This document shows, one piece after another, positions 50,653 to 60,129 of a DNA stretch of 64,000 nucleotides. The notes under the pieces are model-generated. The model worked only from the letters and a program-made list of their open reading frames with translations. It ran no database searches and was not told where the DNA came from. The stretch covers positions 108,489-172,488 of the forward strand of contig NZ_JOCB01000002.1 in NCBI RefSeq assembly GCF_000718775.1, written 5' to 3'. The DNA is from Streptomyces sp. NRRL S-31. GTDB taxonomy: Bacteria; Actinomycetota; Actinomycetes; Streptomycetales; Streptomycetaceae. How positions within the stretch are numbered: the stretch's first letter is position 1; every line of letters begins with the position of its first letter. Made by a program: the position numbers and the translations under genes.

Positions 50653-51126
50653 ATGGACGCTCGGCTCGACCTCCACGCCAACCCCCTCGCCGGGAAGCTG
50701 TACAAGCACCTCAGCGCCGCCGGCAAGGTGATCACGGAGTCCACACTGCCGACCACCACGCAGGAGCTGGTGAAGCTGCGTGCCAGCCAGATCAACGGGT
50801 GCGGGTTCTGCACCGACATGCACGCCAAGGACGCCCTCGCCGCCGGGGAGAGCCAGACGCGGCTCAACCTGGTCGCCGTCTGGCGCGAGGCCACCGTGTT
50901 CACCGAGGCCGAGCGGGCCGCGCTGGAGCTGACCGAACAGGGCACCCGGATCGCCGACGCGGCCGGCGGGGTCAGCGACGAGGTCTGGGCGAACGCCGCC
51001 GGGCACTACGACGAGGACCAGCTCACCGCCCTGGTCGCCCTGATCGCCGTGATCAACGCCTACAACCGCGCGAACGTCATCGTGCGGCAGCCCGCCGGCG
51101 ACTACGTGCCCGGCATGTTCGGCTGA
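50653..51126 (+). CDS. Carboxymuconolactone decarboxylase / AhpD-like protein
   Basis: 157 aa all-helical protein. The redox-active motif with its histidine is seen in CGFCTDMHAKDAL (CxxC, then H), the hallmark of AhpD-like thiol peroxidase or peroxidase partners; the family also contains true carboxymuconolactone decarboxylases. The C-terminal VALIAVINAYNRANVI is conserved. ATG 50653 has CGGAG upstream. It may act in peroxide defence with mycothiol, whose first step MshA lies nearby, but that is inference. Confidence 0.85.
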   Translation: MDARLDLHANPLAGKLYKHLSAAGKVITESTLPTTTQELVKLRASQINGCGFCTDMHAKDALAAGESQTRLNLVAVWREATVFTEAERAALELTEQGTRIADAAGGVSDEVWANAAGHYDEDQLTALVALIAVINAYNRANVIVRQPAGDYVPGMFG

Positions 51127-51204
51127 CGACCGGCCCACTCGCCCGACCGGCCCGCCAGGGGTGTGAACCGGACGGAAGCCGCCCGTCCGCCGATCACCCC
51201 TGGT

Positions 51205-51210
51205 TAGCCT
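51205..51210 (+). promoter_or_regulatory. -10 box of a leaderless promoter
   Basis: TAGCCT ends six bases before ATG 51217 and no ribosome-binding site is visible. Confidence 0.45.
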
Positions 51211-51216
51211 CCCCCC

Positions 51217-51834
51217 ATGGATGACACCCGGAAAGCACAGGAACCAGCACAGGAACCAGAGACTCCTCGCGAGGCATCCACCCCCGCCCGCACGCTGCCG
51301 CTCCGGCGGATCTCGGCCATCGTGGCGGGCGCGGCCGCACTGGCCGCCCTCGGCGTCGGCGTGGCGCTCGCGGCGCCCTCGGCCGACCGTCCCCGCCCCG
51401 GGCACGCCGTCGCGGACACCGTCCCGCCGGACACGGACACCGGGGGCACGTCCGGTTCAGGCGTGTCCGGCTCCTCCGACGGCAGTACGTCCGACGGGAG
51501 TACGTCCGGCTCCGGCGACTCCGACGGGAGCGCGTCCGACGGTGGCGGGGACTCCGGCGTCGTCGCCGGGTCCGGCAGCACCGGGGGCCTCGTCGACGGC
51601 GGCACCGACGCGGGCACCGACGGCGGCGCCGAGCCCAGCCCGAGTGACTCCGGACCCACGGACGACCCCACCGGGTCCGTCGACCTCGAGCAGCTGAACC
51701 GGCGCATCACGGAGCTGGACAGGAAGGTCGACCAGCTGCCGACCAAGAAGGAACTGGCCGACGCCCTGCGGGCGTTCGCCGACGAACTCGACCACGGCGG
51801 CGCGAGCGGGAAGCCCCTGCCCGACCCGTCCTGA
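51217..51834 (+). CDS. Hypothetical single-pass membrane protein with Ser/Gly/Asp-rich region
   Basis: 205 aa. A short cytoplasmic start (MDDTRKAQEPAQEP) precedes one hydrophobic helix (ISAIVAGAAALAALGVGVALA) and then about 95 residues of low-complexity Ser/Gly/Asp/Thr (SGSSDGSTSDGSTSGSGDSD), ending in a short coiled-coil-like part (LEQLNRRITELDRKVDQLPTKKELADALRAF). The extracellular spacer suggests a surface display or scaffold role, but no family is recognised. A leaderless promoter fixes the start. Confidence 0.68.
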   Translation: MDDTRKAQEPAQEPETPREASTPARTLPLRRISAIVAGAAALAALGVGVALAAPSADRPRPGHAVADTVPPDTDTGGTSGSGVSGSSDGSTSDGSTSGSGDSDGSASDGGGDSGVVAGSGSTGGLVDGGTDAGTDGGAEPSPSDSGPTDDPTGSVDLEQLNRRITELDRKVDQLPTKKELADALRAFADELDHGGASGKPLPDPS

Positions 51835-51909
51835 CCCCGCGGCAGCACCGCCCCGGCCCGGCGGCCGGCTCCCGGTCGGTCCGCCGGGCGGCCCCGGTGA
51901 GTCCGCGGG

Positions 51910-52410
51910 TCAGTCCGCCGGGCGGTCGATCAGGTGCTTGAAGGCGTCCAGGTTGCGCGTGGACTCCCCGCGCGCGACCCGCCACGCGTACTCCTTGCGG
52001 ATCGAGGAGGCGAAGCCCAGCTCCAGCAGGGTGTTGAAGGCGCCGTCGGCGGCCTCCAGGACCTGGCCGAGGAGGCCGTCCAGCACGTCGGCGGAGACGG
52101 CGGCGAGGGGCAGGCGCGCGGTGACGTAGACGTCGCCGAGGCGGTCCACGGCGTAACTCACGCCGTACAGCTTGAGGTTGCGCTCCAGCAGCCAGCGGTG
52201 CACGCCCGCCTCGTTCTCGTCGGGATGACGGATGACGAAGGCGTTCAGCGACAGGGAGTGCCGGCCGACGCGGAAGGAGACCGTGGTGGACAGCTTGCGG
52301 GTACCGGGCAGCGTGACCACGTAGGTGCCGGACTCGGGGCTCTCCCACTCCAGTTCGGCGTCCCGCAGGACGTCCTCCAGGACCTTTCCCGCCTTCTCGA
52401 CATCACCCAT
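51910..52410 (-). CDS. YbjN domain-containing protein
   Basis: 166 aa. YbjN-type fold (type III secretion chaperone-like): [39 protein letters not shown], then [21 protein letters not shown] and [20 protein letters not shown]. The gene starts within the last eight bases of mshA on the same strand, so it is translationally coupled with mycothiol synthesis. The function of YbjN proteins in actinobacteria is unknown; a role with mycothiol is only suggested by the coupling. Confidence 0.85.
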   Translation of the reverse strand: MGDVEKAGKVLEDVLRDAELEWESPESGTYVVTLPGTRKLSTTVSFRVGRHSLSLNAFVIRHPDENEAGVHRWLLERNLKLYGVSYAVDRLGDVYVTARLPLAAVSADVLDGLLGQVLEAADGAFNTLLELGFASSIRKEYAWRVARGESTRNLDAFKHLIDRPAD

Positions 52411-53773
52411 GGTGGGAGCGTACGTGACGGCGGTGGGACTGGGTCGCGGCCGTGTAGACGTCGGCGGTGGCGGCGGCGGCCGCGTCCCAGCCGAAGGACT
52501 GGGCGTGCCGGGCGGCGGCGGCCCCCATGCGCGCGGAGAGGTCCGGCTCGTCGGCGAAGCGGCGCAGCACGCGCGCGTAGTCGGCCGGATCGTGCCCCTG
52601 GACGAGGAAACCGGTCTCGCCGTCCCGCACGGCGACCGGCAGCCCCCCGACCGAGGCCGCGATCACGGGCGTCCCGGCGGCCTGCGCCTCTATGGCCACC
52701 AGGCCGAAGGACTCGCTGTACGACGGCATGACCAGGACGGACGCGGCCCGGAACCAGTCCGCCAGCTGCTCCTGCCCGACCGGCGGCCGGAACCGCACGA
52801 CGTCCGCGATGCCCAGCCGGGCCGCGAGCTTCTGGAGCCCCTCCGGTTTGGCGAGGCCGCTGCCGCTGGGTCCGCCGACGACCGGGACGAGGATGCGGGA
52901 GCGCAGCTCGGGGTGCTCGTCCAGCAGGACGGCGACGGCCCGCAGCAGCACGTCCGGCGCCTTCAGCGGCTGTATCCGGCCGGCGAAGAGCGGGATCAGG
53001 GCGCCCTGTGGCAGCCCGAGGCGGGCGCGGGCCGCGGCACGGGCGTCGGCCGCGGTGACATCCCGGGCGTCGCCGCGCGGGACGGGGCGGAAGCGCTCCA
53101 GGTTCACGCCGGGGTGGACGACGGCGACCTTGCCCGGGTCGGCCGCGTAGTGCCGGACCAGTTCGCCGGCCTCCTCGGCGGTGTTGGCGATGAGCCGGTC
53201 GGCGGCGGTCACGATCTGGGTCTCGCCGATGACCCGGGCGGCGGGCTCGGGGGTGTCGCCGTCGGCCAGACTGGCGTTCTTGACCTTGGCCATCGTGTGC
53301 ATGGCGTGCACCAGGGGCACGCCCCAGCGCTGGGCGGCGAGCCAGCCGACGTGGCCGGAGAGCCAGTAGTGGGAGTGGACGAGGTCGTAGTGACCGGGGC
53401 GGTGCCCGGCCCACGCCTGCATCACACCGTGCGTGAAGGCGCACAGCTGGGCCGGGAGGTCCTCCTTGGCCAGGCCCTCGTAGGGACCGGCGTCGACGTG
53501 CCGGACGAGGACGCCCGGGGCCAGCTCGACGGCGGGGGGCAGGCCGCCGGCCGTGGCCCGGGTGAAGATCTCGACCTCGATGTTGATCTCGGCCAGTCGC
53601 TGCGCCAGTTCCACGATGTAGACGTTCATGCCGCCGGCGTCGCCGGTGCCGGGCTGGTGGAGCGGAGAGGTGTGCACGGAGAGCATGGCGACCCGCCGGG
53701 GCCTGCGATGGAGCCGCAGCCGCGGGGCGGCCGACGGAGAGCGTCGCCCGAGCCTGCTGACGTACTGGCTCAC
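52403..53773 (-). CDS. mshA: D-inositol-3-phosphate glycosyltransferase, mycothiol synthesis
   Basis: 456 aa GT4 glycosyltransferase that joins UDP-GlcNAc to inositol-3-phosphate, the first step of mycothiol, the main actinobacterial thiol. The N-terminal loop [20 protein letters not shown] and the C-terminal donor site [19 protein letters not shown] are diagnostic. GTG 53773 has AAGGAGG seven bases upstream. The first about 30 residues are a basic, low-conservation extension. It overlaps the YbjN gene by eight bases. Confidence 0.95.
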   Translation of the reverse strand: MSQYVSRLGRRSPSAAPRLRLHRRPRRVAMLSVHTSPLHQPGTGDAGGMNVYIVELAQRLAEINIEVEIFTRATAGGLPPAVELAPGVLVRHVDAGPYEGLAKEDLPAQLCAFTHGVMQAWAGHRPGHYDLVHSHYWLSGHVGWLAAQRWGVPLVHAMHTMAKVKNASLADGDTPEPAARVIGETQIVTAADRLIANTAEEAGELVRHYAADPGKVAVVHPGVNLERFRPVPRGDARDVTAADARAAARARLGLPQGALIPLFAGRIQPLKAPDVLLRAVAVLLDEHPELRSRILVPVVGGPSGSGLAKPEGLQKLAARLGIADVVRFRPPVGQEQLADWFRAASVLVMPSYSESFGLVAIEAQAAGTPVIAASVGGLPVAVRDGETGFLVQGHDPADYARVLRRFADEPDLSARMGAAAARHAQSFGWDAAAAATADVYTAATQSHRRHVRSHHG

Positions 53774-53941
53774 GTGGCGGTCCTCCTTGCTACGGCATGC
53801 CTGCGGAGGCGCGGCGAGTCCTCCGAAGGACTCCAACAGCGAGCGAGTGCCCTGCCATTTCCCGATCAAGCGGCTTTGCCGAATCATTACCCGGTATCGC
53901 TCATGCGTTCGATTCCCGGCGAGGCGGGTGTCCTCCCCGCT

Positions 53942-53947
53942 TACCCT
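53942..53947 (+). promoter_or_regulatory. -10 box of a leaderless promoter for the methyltransferase gene
   Basis: TACCCT, a seven-base spacer and ATG 53955 give the leaderless layout; the same box and spacing occur before GTG 23239. Confidence 0.5.
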
Positions 53948-53954
53948 CGTACGC

Positions 53955-54803
53955 ATGAGAGCCCGCACAGCGCCCCTCCCCCGCCCCCGGCTCCGCCCGT
54001 CCGGGGGGAGCGCTGTCGTGGGAACGGTGACGCGCGGGACGACCAACCCCAACCGGCTGCGCCGGATGGACCGCTGGATCGCGGCCACGCACGGCGCCGA
54101 GCTGCGGCGGGCGGACGATCCGGTCGCCGTCGACCTGGGGTACGGCGCCGCGCCCTGGACCGCCGTGGAACTGCTGGCCCGGCTCCGCGCGGCGACCCCC
54201 CGCGCCCGTGTGGTGGGCATCGAGATCGAGCCGGAACGGGTGGCGGCGGCGCGGCCGTACGAGCGGGAGGGGCTCACCTTCCGGCACGGCGGCTTCGAGG
54301 TGCCGGTCCCCGGCCGCCCGGTCCTGATCCGGGCCGCCAACGTGCTGCGCCAGTACGACGAGCCGGAGGTCGCCGCGGTGTGGGAGCGGCTCCGCGCCCG
54401 GCTCGCCCCGGCGGGCGGCGGCTCGCGCGGCGGACTGCTGGTGGAGGGCACCTGCGACGAGATCGGCCGTCGGCACGTCTGGGTGGCGCTCGGCCCCGAA
54501 GGACCCCGCACGGTCACCTTCGCCACCCGGCTGGGCTCCCTGGACCGCCCCTCCGACCTCGCCGAGCGCCTGCCGAAGGCGCTGATCCACCGCAACGTCC
54601 CGGGCGAGCCGGTGCACGCCTTCCTCCGCGACTTCGACCGTGCCTGGGCCGCCGCCGCCCCCTACGCCTCCTACGGCGCCCGGCAGCGCTGGATCCGCGC
54701 GGTGCGGGAGCTGACGGCGGACTGGCCGGTGACGGACTCCCCGGCGCGTTGGCGGCAGGGCGAAGTCACCGTCGCCTGGGAGGCGTTGGCACCGGCACGC
54801 TGA
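53955..54803 (+). CDS. Class I SAM-dependent methyltransferase-like protein
   Basis: 282 aa. The SAM-binding motif I appears as [21 protein letters not shown] with the acidic [14 protein letters not shown] next, then the less typical motif [12 protein letters not shown]. The C-terminus ([26 protein letters not shown]) is conserved in Streptomyces. The substrate is not known. It is divergent from mshA-ybjN with about 180 bases between. ATG 53955 is fixed by the TACCCT box. Confidence 0.8.
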   Translation: MRARTAPLPRPRLRPSGGSAVVGTVTRGTTNPNRLRRMDRWIAATHGAELRRADDPVAVDLGYGAAPWTAVELLARLRAATPRARVVGIEIEPERVAAARPYEREGLTFRHGGFEVPVPGRPVLIRAANVLRQYDEPEVAAVWERLRARLAPAGGGSRGGLLVEGTCDEIGRRHVWVALGPEGPRTVTFATRLGSLDRPSDLAERLPKALIHRNVPGEPVHAFLRDFDRAWAAAAPYASYGARQRWIRAVRELTADWPVTDSPARWRQGEVTVAWEALAPAR

Positions 54804-54885
54804 CCGCCGGTGCCCGCCGGGCGGGCCACGCCCGGGACGGGAACCTCCCGCGCGCTTCATCCGTCACACCGAAGGGGTGATCGCC

Positions 54886-54946
54886 GCACCCGGCGGTCGC
54901 GCACCCGGCGGTCGCGCACCCGGTGATCGCCGTACCCGGCGGTCGT
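54886..54946. repeat. 15-bp tandem repeat, about four copies
   Basis: Units of GCACCCGGCGGTCGC (the first two identical, the others with one to three changes) in the 267-base gap between the methyltransferase gene and the NlpC/P60 gene. No coding function is seen. Confidence 0.7.
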
Positions 54947-55070
54947 CGCATCCGGTGGCCGACGGACGCATCCGGTTTCCGGTGCCCTCTGTCGCTTTGC
55001 GCGCGGCCGTGGCACGATCCCCCCGACGTCCGTAAGTTACTGACGGTAAATCAGGTGGGGGGAACCAGGT

Positions 55071-56186
55071 ATGGGTTCGGGCAAGCGCGGCATGCTCACG
55101 GCCGCTCTCACCGTGGTGTGCGCGGTGACCGTCCTCGCGGCGCCGGGCACGGCGTTCGCGGCCCCCGTCCCCACACCCGCGTCACCGGCACCCCCCGCGC
55201 CCGCTTCGACTCCCGCGCCGAACAAGGGCCTTGAGGAGATCCGCGAGAAGCTCGACCGGCTCTATCACGACGCGGAAGTCGCCACCGACGCCTACAACGC
55301 GGCCGAGGAGAAGACGAAGGAGCAGTCCGCCGAGATCGTGGCGCTGGCGAAGCGGATCGACCAGGGGCAGCAGCGGCTGGACGGGCTCAAGGAGCGGGCG
55401 GGCGCGGCGGCCCGGGACCAGTACCGCACCGGTGGCCTCTCGGACACCACCCGGTTCCTGCTCAGCGACGACCCGGGCCGTTTCCTGGACGGCGCCGGCC
55501 GGGTGCTCCAGGGCCAGCGGGCGGCGACCAGGCTGATGAGCGAAATGGCCCGCACCCAGAAGGAGTTGCGGCAGTACGCCGACGACGCCTCCGCCCGGTG
55601 GAAGAAACTGGAGACCCACCGCAAGGCCAAGGCCGCCGCCAAGAAGAAGATCGAGGAGCAGATCGACGCGGCCGAGAAGCTCCAGTCGCGGCTGGAGAAG
55701 AAGGAGAAGGAACGGCTCGCGCAGCTGGAGCGGGAGGCCGCCGACAAGGCGCAGACGGCCTGGCTGAACACCGGTGTCCTCAAGAACGCCGGGGACAGGG
55801 ACACCGGGGAGAAGACCACCGGGGGCAAGGCCACCACGCTGGGCGAGAAGGCCGTGAAGTACGCCACCGCGCAGCTCGGCAAGCCGTACGTGTGGGGCGC
55901 CGAGGGCCCGGACTCCTTCGACTGCTCGGGCCTGACCTCCCAGGCCTGGGCGGCGGCCGGCCACGCCGTCCCGCGCACCTCGCAGGAGCAGTGGAGGCAG
56001 CTCAGGCACGTCGACGTCAAGGACATGCGCCCCGGCGACCTCGTCGTCTACTTCGACGACGCCAGCCACGTCGCGCTGTACATCGGCGACGGCGCGATCA
56101 TCCACGCCCCGAGGCCCGGGCGCACGGTGACGATCGCGGGCGCCGGCACGATGCCGATCCTGGGCGTCGTACGGCCGGACGCCTGA
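55071..56186 (+). CDS. Secreted NlpC/P60 peptidoglycan hydrolase
   Basis: 371 aa exported cell-wall endopeptidase. A Sec signal (AALTVVCAVTVLAAPGTAFAA) is followed by a Pro/Ala linker, a long coiled coil (about 50-225: LDRLYHDAEVATDAYNAAEE, AEKLQSRLEKKEKERLAQLE) and the C-terminal NlpC/P60 domain (about 260-371). The catalytic Cys is in DSFDCSGLTSQA, with His in SHVALYIGDG and the third residue in IHAPRPG. The coiled coil probably tethers or regulates it, as in RipA-type enzymes. A purine-rich site precedes ATG 55071. Confidence 0.93.
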   Translation: MGSGKRGMLTAALTVVCAVTVLAAPGTAFAAPVPTPASPAPPAPASTPAPNKGLEEIREKLDRLYHDAEVATDAYNAAEEKTKEQSAEIVALAKRIDQGQQRLDGLKERAGAAARDQYRTGGLSDTTRFLLSDDPGRFLDGAGRVLQGQRAATRLMSEMARTQKELRQYADDASARWKKLETHRKAKAAAKKKIEEQIDAAEKLQSRLEKKEKERLAQLEREAADKAQTAWLNTGVLKNAGDRDTGEKTTGGKATTLGEKAVKYATAQLGKPYVWGAEGPDSFDCSGLTSQAWAAAGHAVPRTSQEQWRQLRHVDVKDMRPGDLVVYFDDASHVALYIGDGAIIHAPRPGRTVTIAGAGTMPILGVVRPDA

Positions 56187-56543
56187 CGGCCGCCGCATCG
56201 GAACGTCCCAAGCCGCACCGGACCGCCACGGGCCGCCCCGGACCACCGTGGACCGCCCCGGACCGCCGTGGGTTCCGGCCGCGCGCCCGGTGACGCGCGC
56301 CATGTGACCCACTCCACGCCAATCCCCGCCCAAACCACCGCCGGACGTGAGCTTCGTCATCCCCCGCGCACCGCCACCGTGTCCAACTGCGGTGCGGCAA
56401 GCGGCACATGACAGCGGCGGGCCCCGGAGCGACGCGGCTCACACCATTCCGCCGGGGCGGTCCCAGCCGCTATGGTCCCGGTCGGTGGCTCGAGACCCCT
56501 CGACGCCGCCGTGCCCTCGGGGGGAGGGAAGGAACCCAAGACG
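56187..56543. other. Gap between NlpC/P60 and PP2C genes, no gene seen
   Basis: About 357 bases. The first part is GC-rich near-repeats of CCGGACCGCCGTGG; the last part contains the ribosome-binding stretch of the next gene (GGGAGGGAAGG). No RNA structure or coding sequence is convincing. Confidence 0.5.
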
Positions 56544-57845
56544 ATGCCCGTACCCGTACCGCGGCAGAGAGCGATCCCGGCCGTGGAGAGTGGTCAGGCG
56601 CAGGCCGCCCACACCGTCGGCGGCCCCCTCAAGGAAGAGGCCCACCGCGACGCCACGGCCGCGCACGGCACCGGCGCCACTCTCACCCTGCTGCTGATCG
56701 AGGACGACCCGGCCGGCTCGCCGATCGTGCCCGACCTGCTGGACCCGGCGGGCAAGCCGATGCGCGTGCGCACCGCCCGCAACCTCACCGAGGCCGAGCG
56801 GCTGCTCACCGACGACGTCCACTGCATCCTGCTGGACCTGGCGCTCCCCGCGCCGGGCGGCGGCGAGGCCGACGACGAGCTGGCCGTGCTCAAGCACGTC
56901 CTCCGGCTCGCGCCCCGGCACGCCGTGCTCGCGCTGACCGCCTCCGGCGACGCCGAGCGCGGCACCGAGGCGGTGCGCGTGGGCGCGCAGGACTACCTGT
57001 TCCGGGACGAGCTGGACGGCCGGCTGCTCAGCCGCGCCATCCGCTACGCCGTGGAGCGCAAGCGGTCCGACACGGCCGAGCGGCGGCTCGCCGAGGGCCG
57101 GCTGCGCGCGCAGGAGAACCGCCGGCTGGAGCGCGGGCTGCTGCCCACCCCGCTGCTGGACGGCTCCGCGCTGCGGTTCGCCGCCCGCTACCGCCCCGGC
57201 CGCTCCCGGGCGCTGCTCGGCGGCGACTTCTACGACGCCGTCCGCACCCCGGACGGCACCGTGCACGCCATGATCGGTGACGTCTGCGGGCACGGTCCGG
57301 ACGAGGCCGCGCTCGGCGTGGAGCTGCGCATCGCCTGGCGGGCGCTGACCCTGGCCGGGCTGTGCGGGGACGAGTTGCTGAACACCCTCCAGCAGGTGCT
57401 GGAGCACGAGCGCGCCGACGAGGAGATCTTCGCGACGCTGTGCACGGTGGACATCGCCCCCGACGGCCGCCGCGCGGGCCTGTGCCTGGCCGGGCATCCG
57501 GCCCCGCTGGTCGCCCGCCCCGGCCGGCCGCCGCGGCTGCTGCCGTACGACAACAACGGCCCGGCCCTCGGTCTGCTGCCCGGCGCCCGCTGGCCCCGGA
57601 TGCAGGTGGAGCTGGGCGCCGAGTGGAGTCTGATGCTCTACACCGACGGCCTGATCGAGGGCCGGGTCGGCGCGGACGGGGAGCGGCTGGGGCAGGACGG
57701 CATGGTGGAGATGATCCACCGGCAGCTGTCCGAGGGGCTGCGCGGGGAGGAGCTGCTGCGGGCGGCGGTGCACGAGGTGCGCGAGCTGAACGGCGGCGAG
57801 CTGACGGACGACGTCGCGGTGGTGCTGCTGGACCGGACGGCGTAG
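56544..57845 (+). CDS. Response-regulator-fused PP2C (SpoIIE/RsbU-type) phosphatase
   Basis: 433 aa. An N-terminal receiver-like domain (about 45-165; LTLLLIEDDPAG with acidic pair and the Asp in CILLDLALP) is joined by a coiled linker (RLAEGRLRAQENRRLERGLLP) to a PP2C/SpoIIE phosphatase (about 200-433). Its metal aspartates lie in LLGGDFYDAVR and MIGDVCGHGPDEAA, and GGELTDDVAVVLL closes the domain. Such proteins dephosphorylate anti-sigma-factor antagonists. No anti-sigma genes are adjacent. ATG 56544 has GGGAGGG and GGAA upstream. Confidence 0.87.
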   Translation: MPVPVPRQRAIPAVESGQAQAAHTVGGPLKEEAHRDATAAHGTGATLTLLLIEDDPAGSPIVPDLLDPAGKPMRVRTARNLTEAERLLTDDVHCILLDLALPAPGGGEADDELAVLKHVLRLAPRHAVLALTASGDAERGTEAVRVGAQDYLFRDELDGRLLSRAIRYAVERKRSDTAERRLAEGRLRAQENRRLERGLLPTPLLDGSALRFAARYRPGRSRALLGGDFYDAVRTPDGTVHAMIGDVCGHGPDEAALGVELRIAWRALTLAGLCGDELLNTLQQVLEHERADEEIFATLCTVDIAPDGRRAGLCLAGHPAPLVARPGRPPRLLPYDNNGPALGLLPGARWPRMQVELGAEWSLMLYTDGLIEGRVGADGERLGQDGMVEMIHRQLSEGLRGEELLRAAVHEVRELNGGELTDDVAVVLLDRTA

Positions 57846-57861
57846 AGCCCACCGCTCACCG

Positions 57862-57903
57862 CCACCGGCCACCGGCCACCGGCCACCGGCCACCGGCCAC
57901 CGG
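57862..57903. repeat. Heptanucleotide microsatellite (CCACCGG)6
   Basis: Six perfect copies of CCACCGG just after the PP2C stop codon, outside any coding region. Confidence 0.85.
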
Positions 57904-58015
57904 CCCATCGTGGCCGACCACCGGACCGTCGCGGTCGGTCGCCGGCCCATCGCACCCGGCCGCCCGGTCACCCACGCCCTCGGGGGACGCGCGGACGCGG
58001 GACGCGGGGGGTGCC

Positions 58016-58372
58016 TCAGCGGCCCCCGTTGTACGGCCCGTACGGACCGTCGCTGCTGCTGCCCCGGCGGCGCCCCCAGCCGCCCCGGCCGCCCCGGCCG
58101 CCGCCGACCTGCTGGAGCGCGGGGCGTACGTCCACCAGGTACACGATGCACGCCACCGCGCCGGCGATCGGCAGGATGGACAACAGCGAGAACAGATAGC
58201 TGACCACGAGCGCGATGCCGAGGATGATCAGCCAGAAGACCTTGTTCTGCTTGTCGGCCGCGCGGAAGGCGTCCTCGCGCCGGAACGCGGCGTCGAACAG
58301 CCCCAACGCGGCCAGGGCCATCAGGATGATCTTCAAGATCCCCATGAACCCCGCGAAGCCCAACATCAGCAT
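58016..58372 (-). CDS. DUF2516 family membrane protein
   Basis: 118 aa small membrane protein of unknown role, typical of Streptomyces. It has two to three hydrophobic helices: GFMGILKIILMALAALGLFDA, FWLIILGIALVVSYLFSLLS and LPIAGAVACIVYLVDVRPAL. A cytoplasmic loop (AFRREDAFRAADKQNKV) and a Gly/Arg-rich tail (GGRGGRGGWGRRRG) follow. ATG 58372 is used; GTG 58381 is an alternative. The HBHA-like gene is 109 bases upstream on the same strand. Confidence 0.82.
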   Translation of the reverse strand: MLMLGFAGFMGILKIILMALAALGLFDAAFRREDAFRAADKQNKVFWLIILGIALVVSYLFSLLSILPIAGAVACIVYLVDVRPALQQVGGGRGGRGGWGRRRGSSSDGPYGPYNGGR

Positions 58373-58481
58373 GCTGCCCACCGCCCGTTGATTCCCGACG
58401 CCTGCTACGCCGCCACCGTACCCACAGAACGGGCCGGACACCCCCAAGGTGCCCGGCCCGCGTCGGTATCGCCGCTCACGC

Positions 58482-59102
58482 TCACTCGGCCGACGGCGCG
58501 GCCTTCTTCGCGGGGGTGGCCTTGCGGGCGGCCGGCGCCTTCTTCGCCGCGGGCTTCTTCTCCACGGCGGGCTCGGTCCTCGCCCCGGCCGGCTTCGACT
58601 CGTCGCCGTTGACCACGACCGGCTCGGGCCGCGCGGCGACCGGCTCGGGCTTGCCCTCGACGACGATCGCCAGGTCCTCGATCTCCTCGGCGGCCTCGCC
58701 GCGCCAGGTCTTCACGGCCTGCTCGCCGTGCTCGGCGACCTTCTCGTAGGTCTCGCGGGCCTTGACGGCGTACTCGGCGGCGACGCCGACGCCGCGCAGG
58801 GCGAGGTCCTGGGCGGTCTCGCCGAGCTTCTTCAGGTCGACGTCGAGGCTGCCGATGAACCCGTTGACCTTGGTCTGGAGGGTCTCCTGCGCCTCCTTGG
58901 CACGGGCGGCGGCCTTCTCCTGGACAGCCTTCGGGTCGGTGTTGCGCACGGCCTCGATGCGGGCCGGGGCCTCGGCGCGCAGCTGCTCGACCAGGGCGGG
59001 CACCTTCTTGGCCTGCTGAAGCGCCAGGTCGGCGGTGCCGGCCGCGAAGTAGAGCGGGGTCGGGTCGCTCAGGGTCTTGCGCAGATCGTCGGTGATGGCC
59101 AT
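58482..59102 (-). CDS. Heparin-binding-haemagglutinin-like Lys/Ala-rich protein
   Basis: 206 aa. The N-terminal about 150 residues are a long alpha-helical coiled coil (LYFAAGTADLALQQAKKVPALVEQLR; RETYEKVAEHGEQAVKTW). The C-terminal about 45 residues are Lys/Ala/Pro repeats (KKPAAKKAPAARKATPAKKA), like mycobacterial HBHA and histone-like tails. It may bind membrane lipids, polyanions or DNA; in a soil organism adhesion to host heparin is unlikely. It sits beside an XRE regulator and DUF2516, a common Streptomyces arrangement. Confidence 0.82.
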   Translation of the reverse strand: MAITDDLRKTLSDPTPLYFAAGTADLALQQAKKVPALVEQLRAEAPARIEAVRNTDPKAVQEKAAARAKEAQETLQTKVNGFIGSLDVDLKKLGETAQDLALRGVGVAAEYAVKARETYEKVAEHGEQAVKTWRGEAAEEIEDLAIVVEGKPEPVAARPEPVVVNGDESKPAGARTEPAVEKKPAAKKAPAARKATPAKKAAPSAE

Positions 59103-59182
59103 GGTGGGTGTCCTCCCGGATCGGATTCGCGTCTGGCTGGGTCGATGTGGTCCGCGGCGGGCGTCCGAGCCCTGGTCCGGCG

Positions 59183-59665
59183 TTATCCGGCCGTCCGCCG
59201 CGGACCGGCGTCCGTGTCACTTCCCATGGCACCGCCCGCACCGGCCGTACGGCTGCCGCCGCCGGTCCCCGGGTCGGCCGTCCCGTCCCCCGCGCCCCCG
59301 GCCGGTTCGCCGGTCCCGAATCCGTTCTCCTTGCGGAAGGACTCGTAGATCTGGAGCAGCACCTGCTTCTGCCGCTCGTTGAGCGAGGGATCGGCGAGGA
59401 TGACGGCGCGCGTCTCCACCTCGTCCCGGTCCCGCTCGGCGTCGAGGATGCCGGCGCGGACGTACAGCGTCTCCGCGGAGATGCGCAGGGCCTTGGCGAC
59501 CTGCTGGAGCACCTCCGCGCTGGGCTTGCGCAGCCCGCGCTCGATCTGGCTCAGGTACGGGTTGGACACCCCGGCGGCGTCGGCGAGCTGCCGCAGCGAG
59601 AGCTGGGCGTGCCGCCGCTGCTCGCGCAGGTACTCACCGAGATTGCCGACGTTCAGCGATGCCAT
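59183..59665 (-). CDS. XRE-family helix-turn-helix regulator
   Basis: 160 aa. The N-terminal helix-turn-helix is complete (LGEYLREQRRHAQLSLRQLADAAGVSNPYLSQIERGLRKPSAEVLQQVAKAL, about residues 7-58), followed by a helical segment (ILADPSLNERQKQVLLQIYESFRKE) and a Gly/Ala-rich tail. ATG 59665 (AAGGTGGAC upstream) is chosen over an in-frame start 36 bases earlier. It stands just upstream of the HBHA-like gene on the same strand and is the likely regulator of it or of itself. Confidence 0.88.
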   Translation of the reverse strand: MASLNVGNLGEYLREQRRHAQLSLRQLADAAGVSNPYLSQIERGLRKPSAEVLQQVAKALRISAETLYVRAGILDAERDRDEVETRAVILADPSLNERQKQVLLQIYESFRKENGFGTGEPAGGAGDGTADPGTGGGSRTAGAGGAMGSDTDAGPRRTAG

Positions 59666-59757
59666 GTGTCCACCTTGCCCCACCCTCGCTAACAATTGCA
59701 AGCACCCGCTTGCAAGAGTGTGTCACGCCGGACGGCCCGCTCCGCGTGAGCCCGGCT

Positions 59758-60129
59758 TCAGCGCGTGACGATGCAGAAGGGGTGCCCGGCCGGATCGGTG
59801 AGGACCCGCGCCCTGTCCCCGTGCGGCTGGTGATCCGGCTTGCCGGCACCCAGCGCCAGCAGCCGGGCCTCGGCCTCGTCCAGGCCGTCCGCGACCTTGA
59901 AGCAGAGGTGGAGCTGTTGGGGAACGGCCTGGTCGGGCCAGCTCGGAGCCCGGTGGTCCGCGACCCGCTGGAAGCCGATGAAGAGTCCGTCCGCACGGGT
60001 GAGACCGGCGAAGTCGGCGTCCGACTTCGGGTGCGGTTCGAAGCCGGTGGCCTGCTGGTAGAACGCCGCCAGGGCCGGCGGATCAGGGCAGTCGAGGGTG
60101 ATCGCGACCAATTCCAGCTGTGGGGACAT
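59758..60129 (-). CDS. VOC (glyoxalase/bleomycin-resistance) family protein
   Basis: 123 aa metal-binding vicinal-oxygen-chelate fold: ELVAITLDCPDPPALAAFYQ at the start, LHLCFKVADGLDEAEARLLALGA in the middle and ARVLTDPAGHPFCIV at the end. The class covers glyoxalases, dioxygenases and drug-binding proteins; the substrate is not evident. GGAGGTCTC precedes ATG 60129. It is divergent from the quinone oxidoreductase with about 140 bases between. Confidence 0.87.
   Translation of the reverse strand: MSPQLELVAITLDCPDPPALAAFYQQATGFEPHPKSDADFAGLTRADGLFIGFQRVADHRAPSWPDQAVPQQLHLCFKVADGLDEAEARLLALGAGKPDHQPHGDRARVLTDPAGHPFCIVTR

Noticed and set aside
54886..54946. Short tandem repeats considered as a CRISPR array
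   Set aside because: Units are directly adjacent with no spacers and no cas genes lie near.
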